A DNA stretch of 64,000 nucleotides from Orbilia blumenaviensis (taxonomy: Eukaryota; Ascomycota; Orbiliomycetes; Orbiliales; Orbiliaceae). The stretch spans positions 434,001 to 498,000 of the forward strand of contig JAVHNS010000013.1 in assembly GCA_036872755.1 (NCBI GenBank), given 5' to 3'. Below the pieces are notes generated by a model that did not search any database, had not been told where the DNA came from, and saw only the letters and a program-made list of their open reading frames with translations. Shown here in pieces: positions 37,586-46,843 of this stretch. The first letter of the stretch is position 1, and the number at the start of each line of letters is the position of its first letter. Made by a program: the position numbers and the translations under genes.

Positions 37586-38237
37586 CTAGGATTGCATGTA
37601 TACAGCTCGGTTGCACTTTGTATGGTAAAAGTTGGAATAAAACACTATCCTGAAAAAGCACCTCGTATACTCCAAATTCCGGTCATACATTATTCTGACG
37701 ATGTTTCTTGGCTGCATTGATGCTGTGGTCTGTCTTTTTCGAACCGCGGCAGCCGTAGCCGCTAGTTCAGCTTGCCCGAATGGACCATAACACAGCCTCA
37801 ACACTGTGGCCTCAGACTTCAGCACCTTCCCGACAACCCAATTCGGTATCATGGCGGTTTCGCCAAATGGAAAGCGTTGCTTTCTTGGGACCAATTTCAA
37901 TCTTGGTACCTCGGACAAGATCTCGTTCTATTCCTATTTTAAACTAGCTTTCCTTTAAAACTCGGAATCTTTGCATATCCGAATCGTCTTTCCGTCTCGT
38001 GTAAGTCGGACGCCCCTCCTTAAGGCTGACAAGAATTTCAGACCCTGAAATATTAATTTGCTCGCGCACAAATTGGCTATCGCTCTGCACTATACATAAT
38101 TCTTGGGGTTTCGGGATACTTCCTAAGCATTGTGGAAGGTATGTTCTGCGGCCGTGGATAGGAAAATATCGGAGCTTCTGGAATTTCCACGTGTACGCTA
38201 CTGCTTTATGGGCAGGTTCTATATACGTGTACACCAT
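37586..38237 (-). pseudogene. Possible small gene or gene relic
   Basis: Two minus-strand frames follow each other: 37944-38237, from a true ATG, contains FQKLRYFPIHGRRTYLPQC and ISGSEILVSLKEGRPTYTRR; 37586-37918 contains FPFGETAMIPNWVVGKVLK. The second has no ATG at its start and is separated from the first by about 25 bases with stops. The peptides are mixed-composition and more protein-like than most spurious frames, but I found no clean intron to join them and recognise no family. It may be a frameshifted relic or chance. Confidence 0.2.
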
Positions 38238-38660
38238 GCATGTAGTAATATACCGTTTTACTAGGCAGTAGATAAAAATTATTGTATGGTAGCTTCTTTC
38301 TAAATGCGCGATGGTGCGAGTTACTTGCTATTGTTTGAAGTGTCAAATCTCTTCCTTCGTATATGGCTCCACGGTCTCAGTAAGAGGGAAGGTTATGATA
38401 ACAAATTCAATTCTAAAATATACTTTTCTTCGAAGAAAACCGTTAGCGTTATTCATAATACCACTGCTATAGGTATAAATACAAAGTTCCAGCCCAGAAA
38501 AAAAGGTATTGTCAATTGATCAGCTACACAAAAGATCGACACTTTATATACCTGCTCTCTTCTAAAATTGTTTACTAGAGGGACTTATTCCTTTCTAACT
38601 TGCTTTCTTACTTTCTTTCACTTCGGTCATTTGCATTTGCTTCTTCTTATGCTCAACAAT

Positions 38661-40551
38661 ATGAAGTTGATCACGGCTGCTACGTTGTTCGCGGGTATCG
38701 CACCTGCGGCAGCTGTGCCTAGCAAGAAATATTTTTTTGATACTGTGAGTTATTGTTCTATTACTGGTGAATAAACTATTCGAATTTTAAGCTGATTTCT
38801 TGCTACTTAATTAGATCCCTGCGTCACAGGAGCTGGTCTGGTATCCGTGTAACCAGACTTTCGAATGCGCCCGCCTTTCCGTACCACTAAATCCTCTTGA
38901 GCCGAATAACGGTTTCCGTAACGAGATTCCAATTGTCAGATACCCAGCAGAAAAGTCGTATGAATACAAAGGCATGATTTTGACCAACCCAGGTGGTCCT
39001 GGAATCTCGGGCACCAATTTTATCCTTCAGGCTGGCATGCTCGTCGCAAATCTTGTTGGTGGAGGCTGGGACGTCATCGGTTTCGATCCTCGAGGCACCG
39101 GTTATAGTAAACCTAACGGTGCGGTGGGCTTCGAAGATATTCCGCTTACACCTGAACTACAAAACGCCACCAGCATCCAACAAGGCCAAATCATAAAAAG
39201 ATCAAAAGAAGCCGACAATTTGGGAATCGAAATTCCACCCGTTCCGGACTCTTGGATTCAAAAACAATACGAAATAGGTACAAAATTGAATACGCTCATG
39301 CAGAAGAACGCAAACGCGGACAATCAGGCGCTACCTTACATGACGACTCCTAATGTCGCGTTTGACATGCTGCAAATCGCGAAAGCGGATGCTCGTAGCC
39401 GAGGTTCCTCGGATGAGAATGTACTTGTCAACTATTATGGCATTAGTTATGGAACAGTTATCGGGCAAACCTTTGCTTCGCTCTATCCAAACCATGTTGG
39501 CAGGTTTGTGCTGGACGCCGTCGTCGATATGGAAGGTCATTATGCGGGAAAGGTGGGATTAACACGCTTTGATGAAGGAATTGCCAATTTCTTTACTAGC
39601 TGCTTTAATTCTGGACCAGAAGAATGTAGTTTTTATACAGGCCATACTCGGGACGACATCCGTATTCGTTTCAATAATCTCATGGCTCAGTTTGATATTT
39701 CAAAAGCGATCGCCGGCAAATGGGAGAACGCTACAGTCATTCAAGAAGCCAGGGAGATTATAATGGGGCAGCTCGTATCAGCACCTTATGACACCATGGC
39801 CAACTTCCCTGTTTTGGCTGAATTTTTGGAGATGCTCGAACAGTTGGTGGAAGAGGGTAGTTTGTTGGAAAACCGAAGAATGCTCCTCACGTGGACTCCA
39901 GAGCAGATGTCATTGCCAGACAGGAAGGAATACTTTTTTGAAATCCTATGCTCGGATATGGACAATAAATTGGTGGGAAGCAATCAACTCTCTAACGATT
40001 TTATCGACACCCTTCGTCAGTCAAGTGTCATTTCCGGTGCAAGTCATATCTCACAGTACGCAATTTGCTCCCGTCTTCAGTTGAAGGCTAAGTGGAAATT
40101 TAATGGTAAGATTGGAGGAGATACTAAGAACCCGATGCTCTTCGTTGGTTCCTCAGGTGACCCAATAACTGTTTTTGAAAATGCGGAGCGTGCACAGAAA
40201 CTATATAAAGGGTCTCAGATGATTTTTGTTGAATCTGATGCAGTAAGTATTTCATTTTATAAAATTTCAATCAAGTCAAGTCTATAATACTGATATTCTC
40301 CTTAGCACGGCATTCTCGGTCAGAGTAACGAATGCGCGTACGACCACGTCAGAGCTTACTTTCAGAATCTTACACTTCCAGGACAGAACAATAACTGTTC
40401 TAGGGATGGGACGCCTTCAGAATATTCGCACACTCCCAAAAAGAGCGGTGCCGGATTGAGCAGGTTGGAATCGCTCAATACACTTAAATGTGGCATTCTT
40501 TCAATGACCCTTCTGCTGGTTGGGTTTGATGTTTTTGGTTATATTATATAA
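38661..40551 (+). CDS. Secreted TAP-like alpha/beta-hydrolase peptidase
   Basis: This resembles tripeptidyl/prolyl aminopeptidases with the TAP-like C-terminal domain (PF08386), which release short peptides outside the cell. Exons are 38661-38744, 38815-40242 and 40306-40551, giving 585 aa with closing phases. The start at 38661 gives a clean signal peptide (MKLITAATLFAGIAPAAAVP); another ATG four codons upstream is possible. The hydrolase fold begins with LTNPGGPGISG (oxyanion loop), then GFDPRGTGYS. The nucleophile is S239 in GISYGT, the acid D477 in SSGDPIT, and the base H505 in HGILGQ, first residue of exon 3. The C-terminus ends in a hydrophobic stretch (CGILSMTLLLVGFDVFGYII) after a Ser/Gly-rich segment, suggesting a GPI signal or tail anchor. 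It converges on a minus-strand membrane protein gene. Confidence 0.88.
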
Positions 40552-41138
40552 CAAGGCTCTTTACTTTGGATGGGTCTGCCAATTGGTAACTTCTCAAAAG
40601 GATTCTCCTAAATTCAAATAGTCTATAGTCTTTACTATCAGCTGTTTCCTCACAGATTTCAAGGGCCGCGGGCAGGGATAGCCTTCTATAAGGATATAAA
40701 TATGTATGTAATTTAGCATTTCGAAATAGATTAGAATAATAATGGTAATTTTTAATGTCAATAAAAGAAAAGCCATTTATCCGGCCTCGTACCCAGAATT
40801 TTTAATTATTGGAATGAGGTTGATATTTTGAGTGTTACCGTTGTACTTTTAAATTACAACAGCTCGGCCAAAACAGGCCGGTGCAAACGATAAAGATGCA
40901 GGTGGTGGGGGGTAAGGGTAGAAGCAACCATTAATCCGCTACGTATACAGGATTTGGAGCAGCAAGAGCAATTTTAAGTCGGGCCGAATCCAGTTAAGGG
41001 TACATATTTGGAGAGAGGTGGCAGGAGGGAGTACAGAATGAGGCAAAAAGTTCAATATCTGAAAGTAATATGATTTGCCAAAGAGTTGGAAAATTCTCCA
41101 AAATTAAATATTTAAAGATATTATATAATGATGATAGT
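40552..41138. other. Convergent 3' flanks
   Basis: AT-rich sequence lies between the converging peptidase and membrane-protein genes. No gene or clear terminator structure was seen. Confidence 0.6.
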
Positions 41139-41882
41139 TCAAATGGCGTTGTAATACGTGGATGAGCTCCAATGGGTCTCTGTGAGGCTATCGGGCTGAT
41201 CTCCGACTCGGGAACTCGACCCTTCAACTTCGATTTCGTCGACGGTCTCGGGAGCATTATCGATAGCCTGTGTATTGAAACTCGAATGTGGAAGAGTCAC
41301 TGGGGGGTATGAATCGTGGTCCCCCGCAGGCTCGTTGGAAAAGTCTCTACGAATTTTGATTATTCCGATTATTTCCCCCCCAGGCGTGACACTAGTGCGC
41401 AAAGAGGTGGGCACCCCAGTGGAAATACCAGAGCCCACATTCGAGGGGGCGCTAAGACGACGAACTGGCTGGTGGCTATTAGGGTCCTCTCTAAGAAACG
41501 GTCGTTCCCCAGAGTGCTCAGGGGTCTCTGGGTCTTCCGGCTTTGCTAAGAGTTCTGGGTCGCTAGTAATGTGAATCTGAGGGACAGGATAGGGTTCTTT
41601 TCCATGCGAGCCAGCCTCGAGGTCGCCCGTAGCCGTCACAGATGGATTACCGCATGGTACGGTTCTGGTAAGTCCAGTTTTGCCTCGGATCCGAGTTACT
41701 AGCAAGTATAGCAGCCCGGAAAGAGCGACAACGACTATAATACTACTAAGTACACAAATTGTAATGATTCCATTGTTGAGAAGCGTAAGGATGTACCGCA
41801 TCGCATCTAGGCTGAGGCTCATGCACAGTTTCTCGAAAAGGCCTGCTGGCATATCCCGCCTCATGCACTGACTCGGTTCCAT
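41139..41882 (-). CDS. Unrecognised single-pass membrane protein A, 247 aa
   Basis: I do not recognise this family. The start is the first ATG, at 41882; the frame stays open further upstream but has only non-ATG starts. A short N-terminal part (about 37 residues, with two Cys) is followed by one strong membrane helix at about 38-63 (IITICVLSSIIVVVALSGLL) and a basic stop-transfer TRIRGKTG. The remaining 180 residues form a polar, Pro/Ser/Glu-rich and probably disordered tail, expected to be cytosolic by the positive-inside rule. At residues 141-146 it carries RRLSAP, a basophilic-kinase or 14-3-3-type motif also present in the neighbouring gene. There is no clear signal peptide. It sits about 760 bases downstream of a second protein of the same design on the same strand. 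Confidence 0.65.
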   Translation of the reverse strand: MEPSQCMRRDMPAGLFEKLCMSLSLDAMRYILTLLNNGIITICVLSSIIVVVALSGLLYLLVTRIRGKTGLTRTVPCGNPSVTATGDLEAGSHGKEPYPVPQIHITSDPELLAKPEDPETPEHSGERPFLREDPNSHQPVRRLSAPSNVGSGISTGVPTSLRTSVTPGGEIIGIIKIRRDFSNEPAGDHDSYPPVTLPHSSFNTQAIDNAPETVDEIEVEGSSSRVGDQPDSLTETHWSSSTYYNAI

Positions 41883-42639
41883 CGCTGGTGGCAGGGAGAG
41901 TGATGATCGCTTTTGGTTCGATTTTAGAAAGTTCAAAGGCCTTTATCTTTATCTTGAGCCTTTTGAGAATATGGTAAACACAATCTATCGATGTGTATAT
42001 GTGAAAATATACCTGGAATTTCTTGTGGAGTATCTCCAATATCTAGAGCGTATCTGGTTATTGGGAGAGCTAGACTAATACCAGAAAATATGTACCGAAA
42101 AAGGACCTCGAGCGTTTAGGGTTAATGACAAGAGAAGGGAGAAAGGGAGCAGAGCAGGAACAAGGCAGGGCTTTCGGGTTTATAAACACTAGATACACTT
42201 GATAGGATCTATAACGGGCCTGCTATATGTTTGTATGCTTGGAATTGAGATAGAGGTACCTACGGCCTGAAGTCGAGCGGTTCGTTTCTACCAGGTCGAG
42301 TGTCATATTGGGGTTGGTGCTCCTCAAGGACAATCAAGGGATCTAAAAAACTAAGAATAGAACTTCGCGTAACAGAAACTGAAGCAAACTGGAGAGCATG
42401 CCAAATAACTTCTTTTTTTCACTCTTTTCTCGCTTTTTTTTTTTTTGTCCCGTCCACGAGACAAATGCGCGTGTGCAGCTTATGGCTGCAATAATCTTAC
42501 TCATAAGAAAGAATAACGTATACATAGATCAAAAGAAATACATTCATGAGATAATCGGAAAACCAAAGAAATGATACATTGTATAAAGTAAAAACACCAG
42601 AAGAAAACCATACCAAGCCCTTTCAAACGACTGCAACAC
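41883..42639. other. Spacer between the two membrane-protein genes
   Basis: This is presumably the promoter of membrane protein A and the 3' flank of protein B. It has a T run at 42432-42447 and AGGGTTA near 42118. No gene seen. Confidence 0.55.
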
Positions 42640-43656
42640 TCAGGACGTCTTGTGCCATGAATTTGGGCTATTTTTCGAACCTGGATCGGCATGACTGGGG
42701 TCAGTCTGAACAGGAACTTCGCCCACCGGGTTAAGACCCGAGACTTTCTCTCTATTTGGTGGATTCTTTCTAACGAAAGCCCCCATGGAAACGGGGCGGT
42801 AACAGCTTCTCCCAGCTGATCTTCTTTCTCCTGCTTCCTCAGGTTGAGATAGGCTCATAGATGCAGGAGTGGTGACATCAAGCTCGTATGTAGAACCCTT
42901 CGAAGCTCTATTTTGACACCCCGGATCCGCGTATTGACCAGGAGCCGAATTCGAACGTCGAACTGAATCCGGGCAGAGCCATTCTTGTGGAGCCCACCCA
43001 GAAGATGGCCTTAATTGCGGAAGGACTGGTGTATTTATTGGCGCAGTCTCTGTATCAATTTCTTCAAGACGAATTATCGGCCTCGATACCTCAGGTAAGA
43101 CCGGTGACGAGTACTGAGTCGAGTTACTATCTTGTCGGCCGTCCTTACGAGGAGGCGGTGGGGCCAATGCGCTAGGCTCCTGTGTCGGTTCAACGCAGTC
43201 CCAGGAAGCTTCGCTTCCAGTTCCTATACTTGTTGGCGATTCCGGCCATGGCTGGTGGGTTGATGCTGGAGAGGAGGGGTACTCTACCGGTTGCTGTTCT
43301 ATTGGTTGTTGTTTTAGCTCTTCCACGGGATTTGTATCTGTATCTGTATCTGTATCTGTATTCGCGGTAGCCGTGTCGTCCTGGTGTTTACAGTATTTAC
43401 AAGAGCTGACGGGTCGAGTAACAGGCCGGAGTGCTCTGAAAACCCCAAGTTCTAGATTCAAATTATCAATATGGTGGGATCTTTCCGTCCAGCGATAATA
43501 TGCGTAACTGCTGACGACTCCAATTAAGATACATATTAGGACGGTGAGGGCTCCGCACACCCAGATATATACATCTTGGTTATCCGCCATTGTCAAAAGC
43601 TTGGAGTCGACAATAACACTTAAACTAGGTGGATTGTCTGTCGAAGAATTATTCAT
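42640..43656 (-). CDS. Unrecognised single-pass membrane protein B, 338 aa
   Basis: I do not recognise this family. A 29-residue N-terminal part containing an N-glycosylation-type NSS site is followed by one membrane helix at about 30-54 (VCGALTVLICILIGVVSSYA) and a long polar tail. Just after the membrane is a CKYCKH cluster (residues 86-91), then a (DT)n run encoded by a TGTATC microsatellite, Gln/Pro-rich sequence, and RRSNSAP at 233-239. The last fits the mode-I 14-3-3 consensus RSxSxP. A second in-frame ATG (residue 23) would leave an even shorter ectodomain. Design and orientation match protein A next door. Confidence 0.68.
   Translation of the reverse strand: MNNSSTDNPPSLSVIVDSKLLTMADNQDVYIWVCGALTVLICILIGVVSSYAYYRWTERSHHIDNLNLELGVFRALRPVTRPVSSCKYCKHQDDTATANTDTDTDTDTNPVEELKQQPIEQQPVEYPSSPASTHQPWPESPTSIGTGSEASWDCVEPTQEPSALAPPPPRKDGRQDSNSTQYSSPVLPEVSRPIIRLEEIDTETAPINTPVLPQLRPSSGWAPQEWLCPDSVRRSNSAPGQYADPGCQNRASKGSTYELDVTTPASMSLSQPEEAGERRSAGRSCYRPVSMGAFVRKNPPNREKVSGLNPVGEVPVQTDPSHADPGSKNSPNSWHKTS
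43333..43360. repeat. TGTATC hexanucleotide microsatellite in coding sequence
   Basis: Between four and five tandem TGTATC units lie inside membrane protein B and encode alternating Asp-Thr. Because the unit is six bases, length changes would keep the frame and vary the tail length. Confidence 0.85.
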
Positions 43657-45151
43657 TTATGTGCGATTTTGAACTTGAGTAATTGAGATACGCTTATAGA
43701 AAGCATGCGCAGAGGGTTAGGCTGGTCTGTTGAATAGGTAAACCTGTAGGTAGTAATGCGGAATGGGCTTTGAATATAGATCTACAGAGCGTAAGTATTG
43801 CCCCGACCAGGAAACGATTGGTATCTTATATGCCACACTACTACTGATGCTATCTAGCTTGGATCAGGCAGTATTGTCCTTCTCTTATCCTTGACTCTCC
43901 AGCGGAGGTACCAGTGCCCTTTAACCTATTGCTACTAAACGCAGTAAAGTCTAAGTATAACATGTAACGTAAACATACCCACAAGCAAACAATGATAATT
44001 CCCACCTAGCGCACCCGTAGCCGAGACGGCGGGCAGGGTCAGGGCTGAGTCGCAGAATAGCTGAGTCTCTAAAAGGCATAATTGTTCCCTAAATGTTTCC
44101 CGCGGGATTAGGAATATACTTTCCTAAACAGTTTGTTCGAAAACGCCCATTTTATAACGCTTGCCTCCAAAGTATCAATCGCTTCTTGTGAATTCACGAG
44201 GTGCCATACCTTTGTTCAAACCTGGGCTCTGGGTATACCGGTATAGTGAATATGATCGAAATCATACAAATACTGTTCGGTTTTTCTTGTTTCTCCTGCT
44301 GTATACAGCAAACACCCCATGACATGAATCGGATTGGATTCGAAATACAATCTTAACAATTTTGTTATATTGTTGCATTTCGAGCTTGTCTCTTATGAGC
44401 ATATCAGCATTCCAATGCGAGCTTCGAGCATAGAATCTGATCGATCTCAACCGAGTCTACTTTCGGGGCCAGAAAATGTGTAGGTTCGCACACGATACTT
44501 CGTGGTTCGAAGGAAGGATAGAATATCGGAAGTGAAACCCGGATGTTTAGGTCCAAATCCAAGATGTACATGTTTGCGGGCGTGAGCATGTATTCAGAAG
44601 TAGGGATTAATAATATATTCCTTAGGGCCGACAAACTACCTAAGCCTGCAGTTGGCTGTGCTGTGCCATCAACATCACCGCTGCGCTTGCCCTTAAACCG
44701 ATATCCGCTTGTAGGCTTTTGTGGAATCGTGTTTACACGTGTTTTTGTTTGTGTGAAGATGTTTTTTTTTTAGTTCCAGCCATCGATGAACTGGCCGCAA
44801 TGTGCGATTTGCACATTTTATATGTCCTATATACGTACGTTTCATGGTTACCGTATAAACATGCTCTGATGCAGAGAATCTCAAACTAGGAAAAGATAAA
44901 AAAAAACAAGGCTATGGGAACTTAACAACAAACAACAAGCAAACAGGTAGTTTCTCAATGGATGAAACACACACACACACATATATATACATATCCTAGG
45001 CAAACCGCCCTCGATTAGCAAAGCATGCATGAAGAAAAAATGATAATAATAATGTGGCTGTGGAAGAATAATAAGACCCAGGTATCCTTACTCCGGTCTA
45101 ATGAGCTGGGGGGATATAGGTAGTTAAAACAAAAAGCTAGAACGGGGGGAA
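43657..45151. other. Intergenic, no gene seen
   Basis: Short frames only. An AC repeat followed by an AT repeat lies at about 44969-44990. It presumably holds the promoter of membrane protein B and the 3' flank of the Ecm33-like gene. Confidence 0.55.
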
Positions 45152-46843
45152 TCAAGGAATCATGTTTTTTGGCCTTATATCCATTTCTGGATCCCCGTAT
45201 GCATGAACAATAGAATCTGCGTATCCATCGTCACTCGAAACATCCGAATCTAGTCTCGAGACATCGGAATCAAATCTTCCTCCAGCTCCGGTAGAAACCC
45301 GTTCTATCGGACTATCCGGCACCGGTGTCTCCGTAATGTCTGGGTTCTTCTTATGATCAGACATAGCATCCATCTCGTGTAGTGGGATGTCGCCTGGCAA
45401 TTCTTGCCGTAGTTTCGCCGGAGCAATCTCGTAGGTCTCGCTCATAGCGTGCTCCGGTAGCTCTGCCCTCGAACTTGGCAAACTTCTGCTTCCGAGTTCA
45501 TGTGGCCCAAAGTTGCGATTGTAGATGTTCCTTTCGCGGAGCCTAGCCTTTCTTCTCCTGCCAACGACGAAACGTATCAAAATCAAGGGAACGACGACAC
45601 AAGCAAGACAACCGATTGCAATTCCTGTTATTTTCGGACCGGTGAGGGCAGAGCTATCGTCATGTTTCTTTTCCTGCTCCTCTGGCGGTAAATCTGCTGC
45701 TCTGAATACGTTTGTGCCATAAGGATCACAAACAAACGGTTTGGAGGTATCCGTGTTCATCTTCATGAGATCCTTGCAGTCGTATGTCAAACCAGCCGAG
45801 GAGACAACCTCAAAGTTTCCAGTCAGGTTATATAGTGCCGGGAATTCAACAAGCGTGAAAGCGCCGCTCATATCAATGTCGTCCGTCACCCTCACCAATT
45901 TTGGGAACCCGTTAAGCCTCCTCCAGTTCTTATTGTTCTCCGCCATCATCCCTCCTGTGATTTCCTCAAGAGCGGGGAACATGACGTTCACAAGACCCGA
46001 ATTATTTGCGATAGCTAGGACGCTGAGAGTTTTCGTGCCAATCTTTTGCAACAATGGCATCGACAGTGTATCTAGTGTTGACGAATCGTAAACTCCGAGG
46101 GCACCACCCATCGATGTGAGGCTTTTGAAGTCAAGGCTACCGACATCGTGAATGTTGGCCGTATTCAAATACTCCAAATTCGGGAAAGATACATTTGGCT
46201 GTGCGCCAGCGCCATCGATATCCAGGTTCGTCGAGATCATCTTAAGCCCAAGTTTGATGCTCTTCAAATTGGGATTTCCGCCAAAGTAGACCTGTTGGAC
46301 CTGGCCGTAGTCGATACCGAGGCCTTCGATACTCTCAAGACCGGTGTTCATTACCGTAATCCTTATCGCGGGGTATGTACTGCTAACTCTCGACGGGAAC
46401 TCCAATTCTCGCAAATTTGGCATGCCAGTGAAGTCGATTCCGGCTGTACTATTGAACTTCGGCATCGAAATATCTTTCATATTCGAACCCTTAGGATCAC
46501 CTGCAATCATAAAGAGATTTCCGACAGTAGTGAGATTCTGCGCGGAGAATCTCTGGGTATTGTTGGCCAGATAGATCTGGAACATCCCTCGGATGGCGGT
46601 GACATTGAAAAGGTTGAGTTCGACACTGTTGATATTATTGAAAATTACATCGCCTATTAATTCTGTGCAATTCGACAGTTCTAATAACTGCCTGGGTGTA
46701 GTTACTGTGATCGAAGAACTGTCGCATATCTCCGGTTCCTTCGAACTCGACTGCGCTAATGTGTTGGTGACGGCGAAAACGAGGAGAGCGAGCAATGAGA
46801 GCAGGCTGCTCCATGATACTGATACTATCGATGTCCTGGCCAT
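45152..46843 (-). CDS. Ecm33-like receptor-L-domain protein with TM anchor
   Basis: This is a surface glycoprotein related to the Ecm33/Sps2 family of fungal cell-wall organisers. A single exon starts at ATG 46843, giving 563 aa; the upstream in-frame start is GTG. A signal peptide spans about 1-31 (ending TNTLAQ). The ectodomain, about 32-375, consists of leucine-rich-like receptor L repeats (for example NLTTVGNLFMIAG, FPNLEYLNTANI, FPALEEITGG, FPKLVRVTDDIDM). It has many N-x-S/T sites and the family's C-terminal Cys pair near CKDLMKMN...FVCDP. Typical Ecm33 proteins end in a GPI signal soon after. This one instead continues into a membrane helix at about 405-427 (IGCLACVVVPLILIRFVVG), a basic stop-transfer and a 135-residue tail with YEIAP and repeated DSDVS, so it is receptor-like. 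Function is inferred from the ectodomain only. Confidence 0.85.
   Translation of the reverse strand: MARTSIVSVSWSSLLSLLALLVFAVTNTLAQSSSKEPEICDSSSITVTTPRQLLELSNCTELIGDVIFNNINSVELNLFNVTAIRGMFQIYLANNTQRFSAQNLTTVGNLFMIAGDPKGSNMKDISMPKFNSTAGIDFTGMPNLRELEFPSRVSSTYPAIRITVMNTGLESIEGLGIDYGQVQQVYFGGNPNLKSIKLGLKMISTNLDIDGAGAQPNVSFPNLEYLNTANIHDVGSLDFKSLTSMGGALGVYDSSTLDTLSMPLLQKIGTKTLSVLAIANNSGLVNVMFPALEEITGGMMAENNKNWRRLNGFPKLVRVTDDIDMSGAFTLVEFPALYNLTGNFEVVSSAGLTYDCKDLMKMNTDTSKPFVCDPYGTNVFRAADLPPEEQEKKHDDSSALTGPKITGIAIGCLACVVVPLILIRFVVGRRRKARLRERNIYNRNFGPHELGSRSLPSSRAELPEHAMSETYEIAPAKLRQELPGDIPLHEMDAMSDHKKNPDITETPVPDSPIERVSTGAGGRFDSDVSRLDSDVSSDDGYADSIVHAYGDPEMDIRPKNMIP

Larger units (their letters stand above)
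36788..38660. other. Divergent promoter region with weak ORFs
   Basis: This separates the remodeler (minus) and the peptidase (plus). CACGTG lies at 37124-37129, about 340 bases before the remodeler ATG. Two consecutive minus-strand frames at 37.6-38.2 kb are listed separately as a possible relic gene. Confidence 0.5.

Noticed and set aside
46148..46660. 170-codon plus-strand frame
   Set aside because: Antisense of the Ecm33-like ectodomain.
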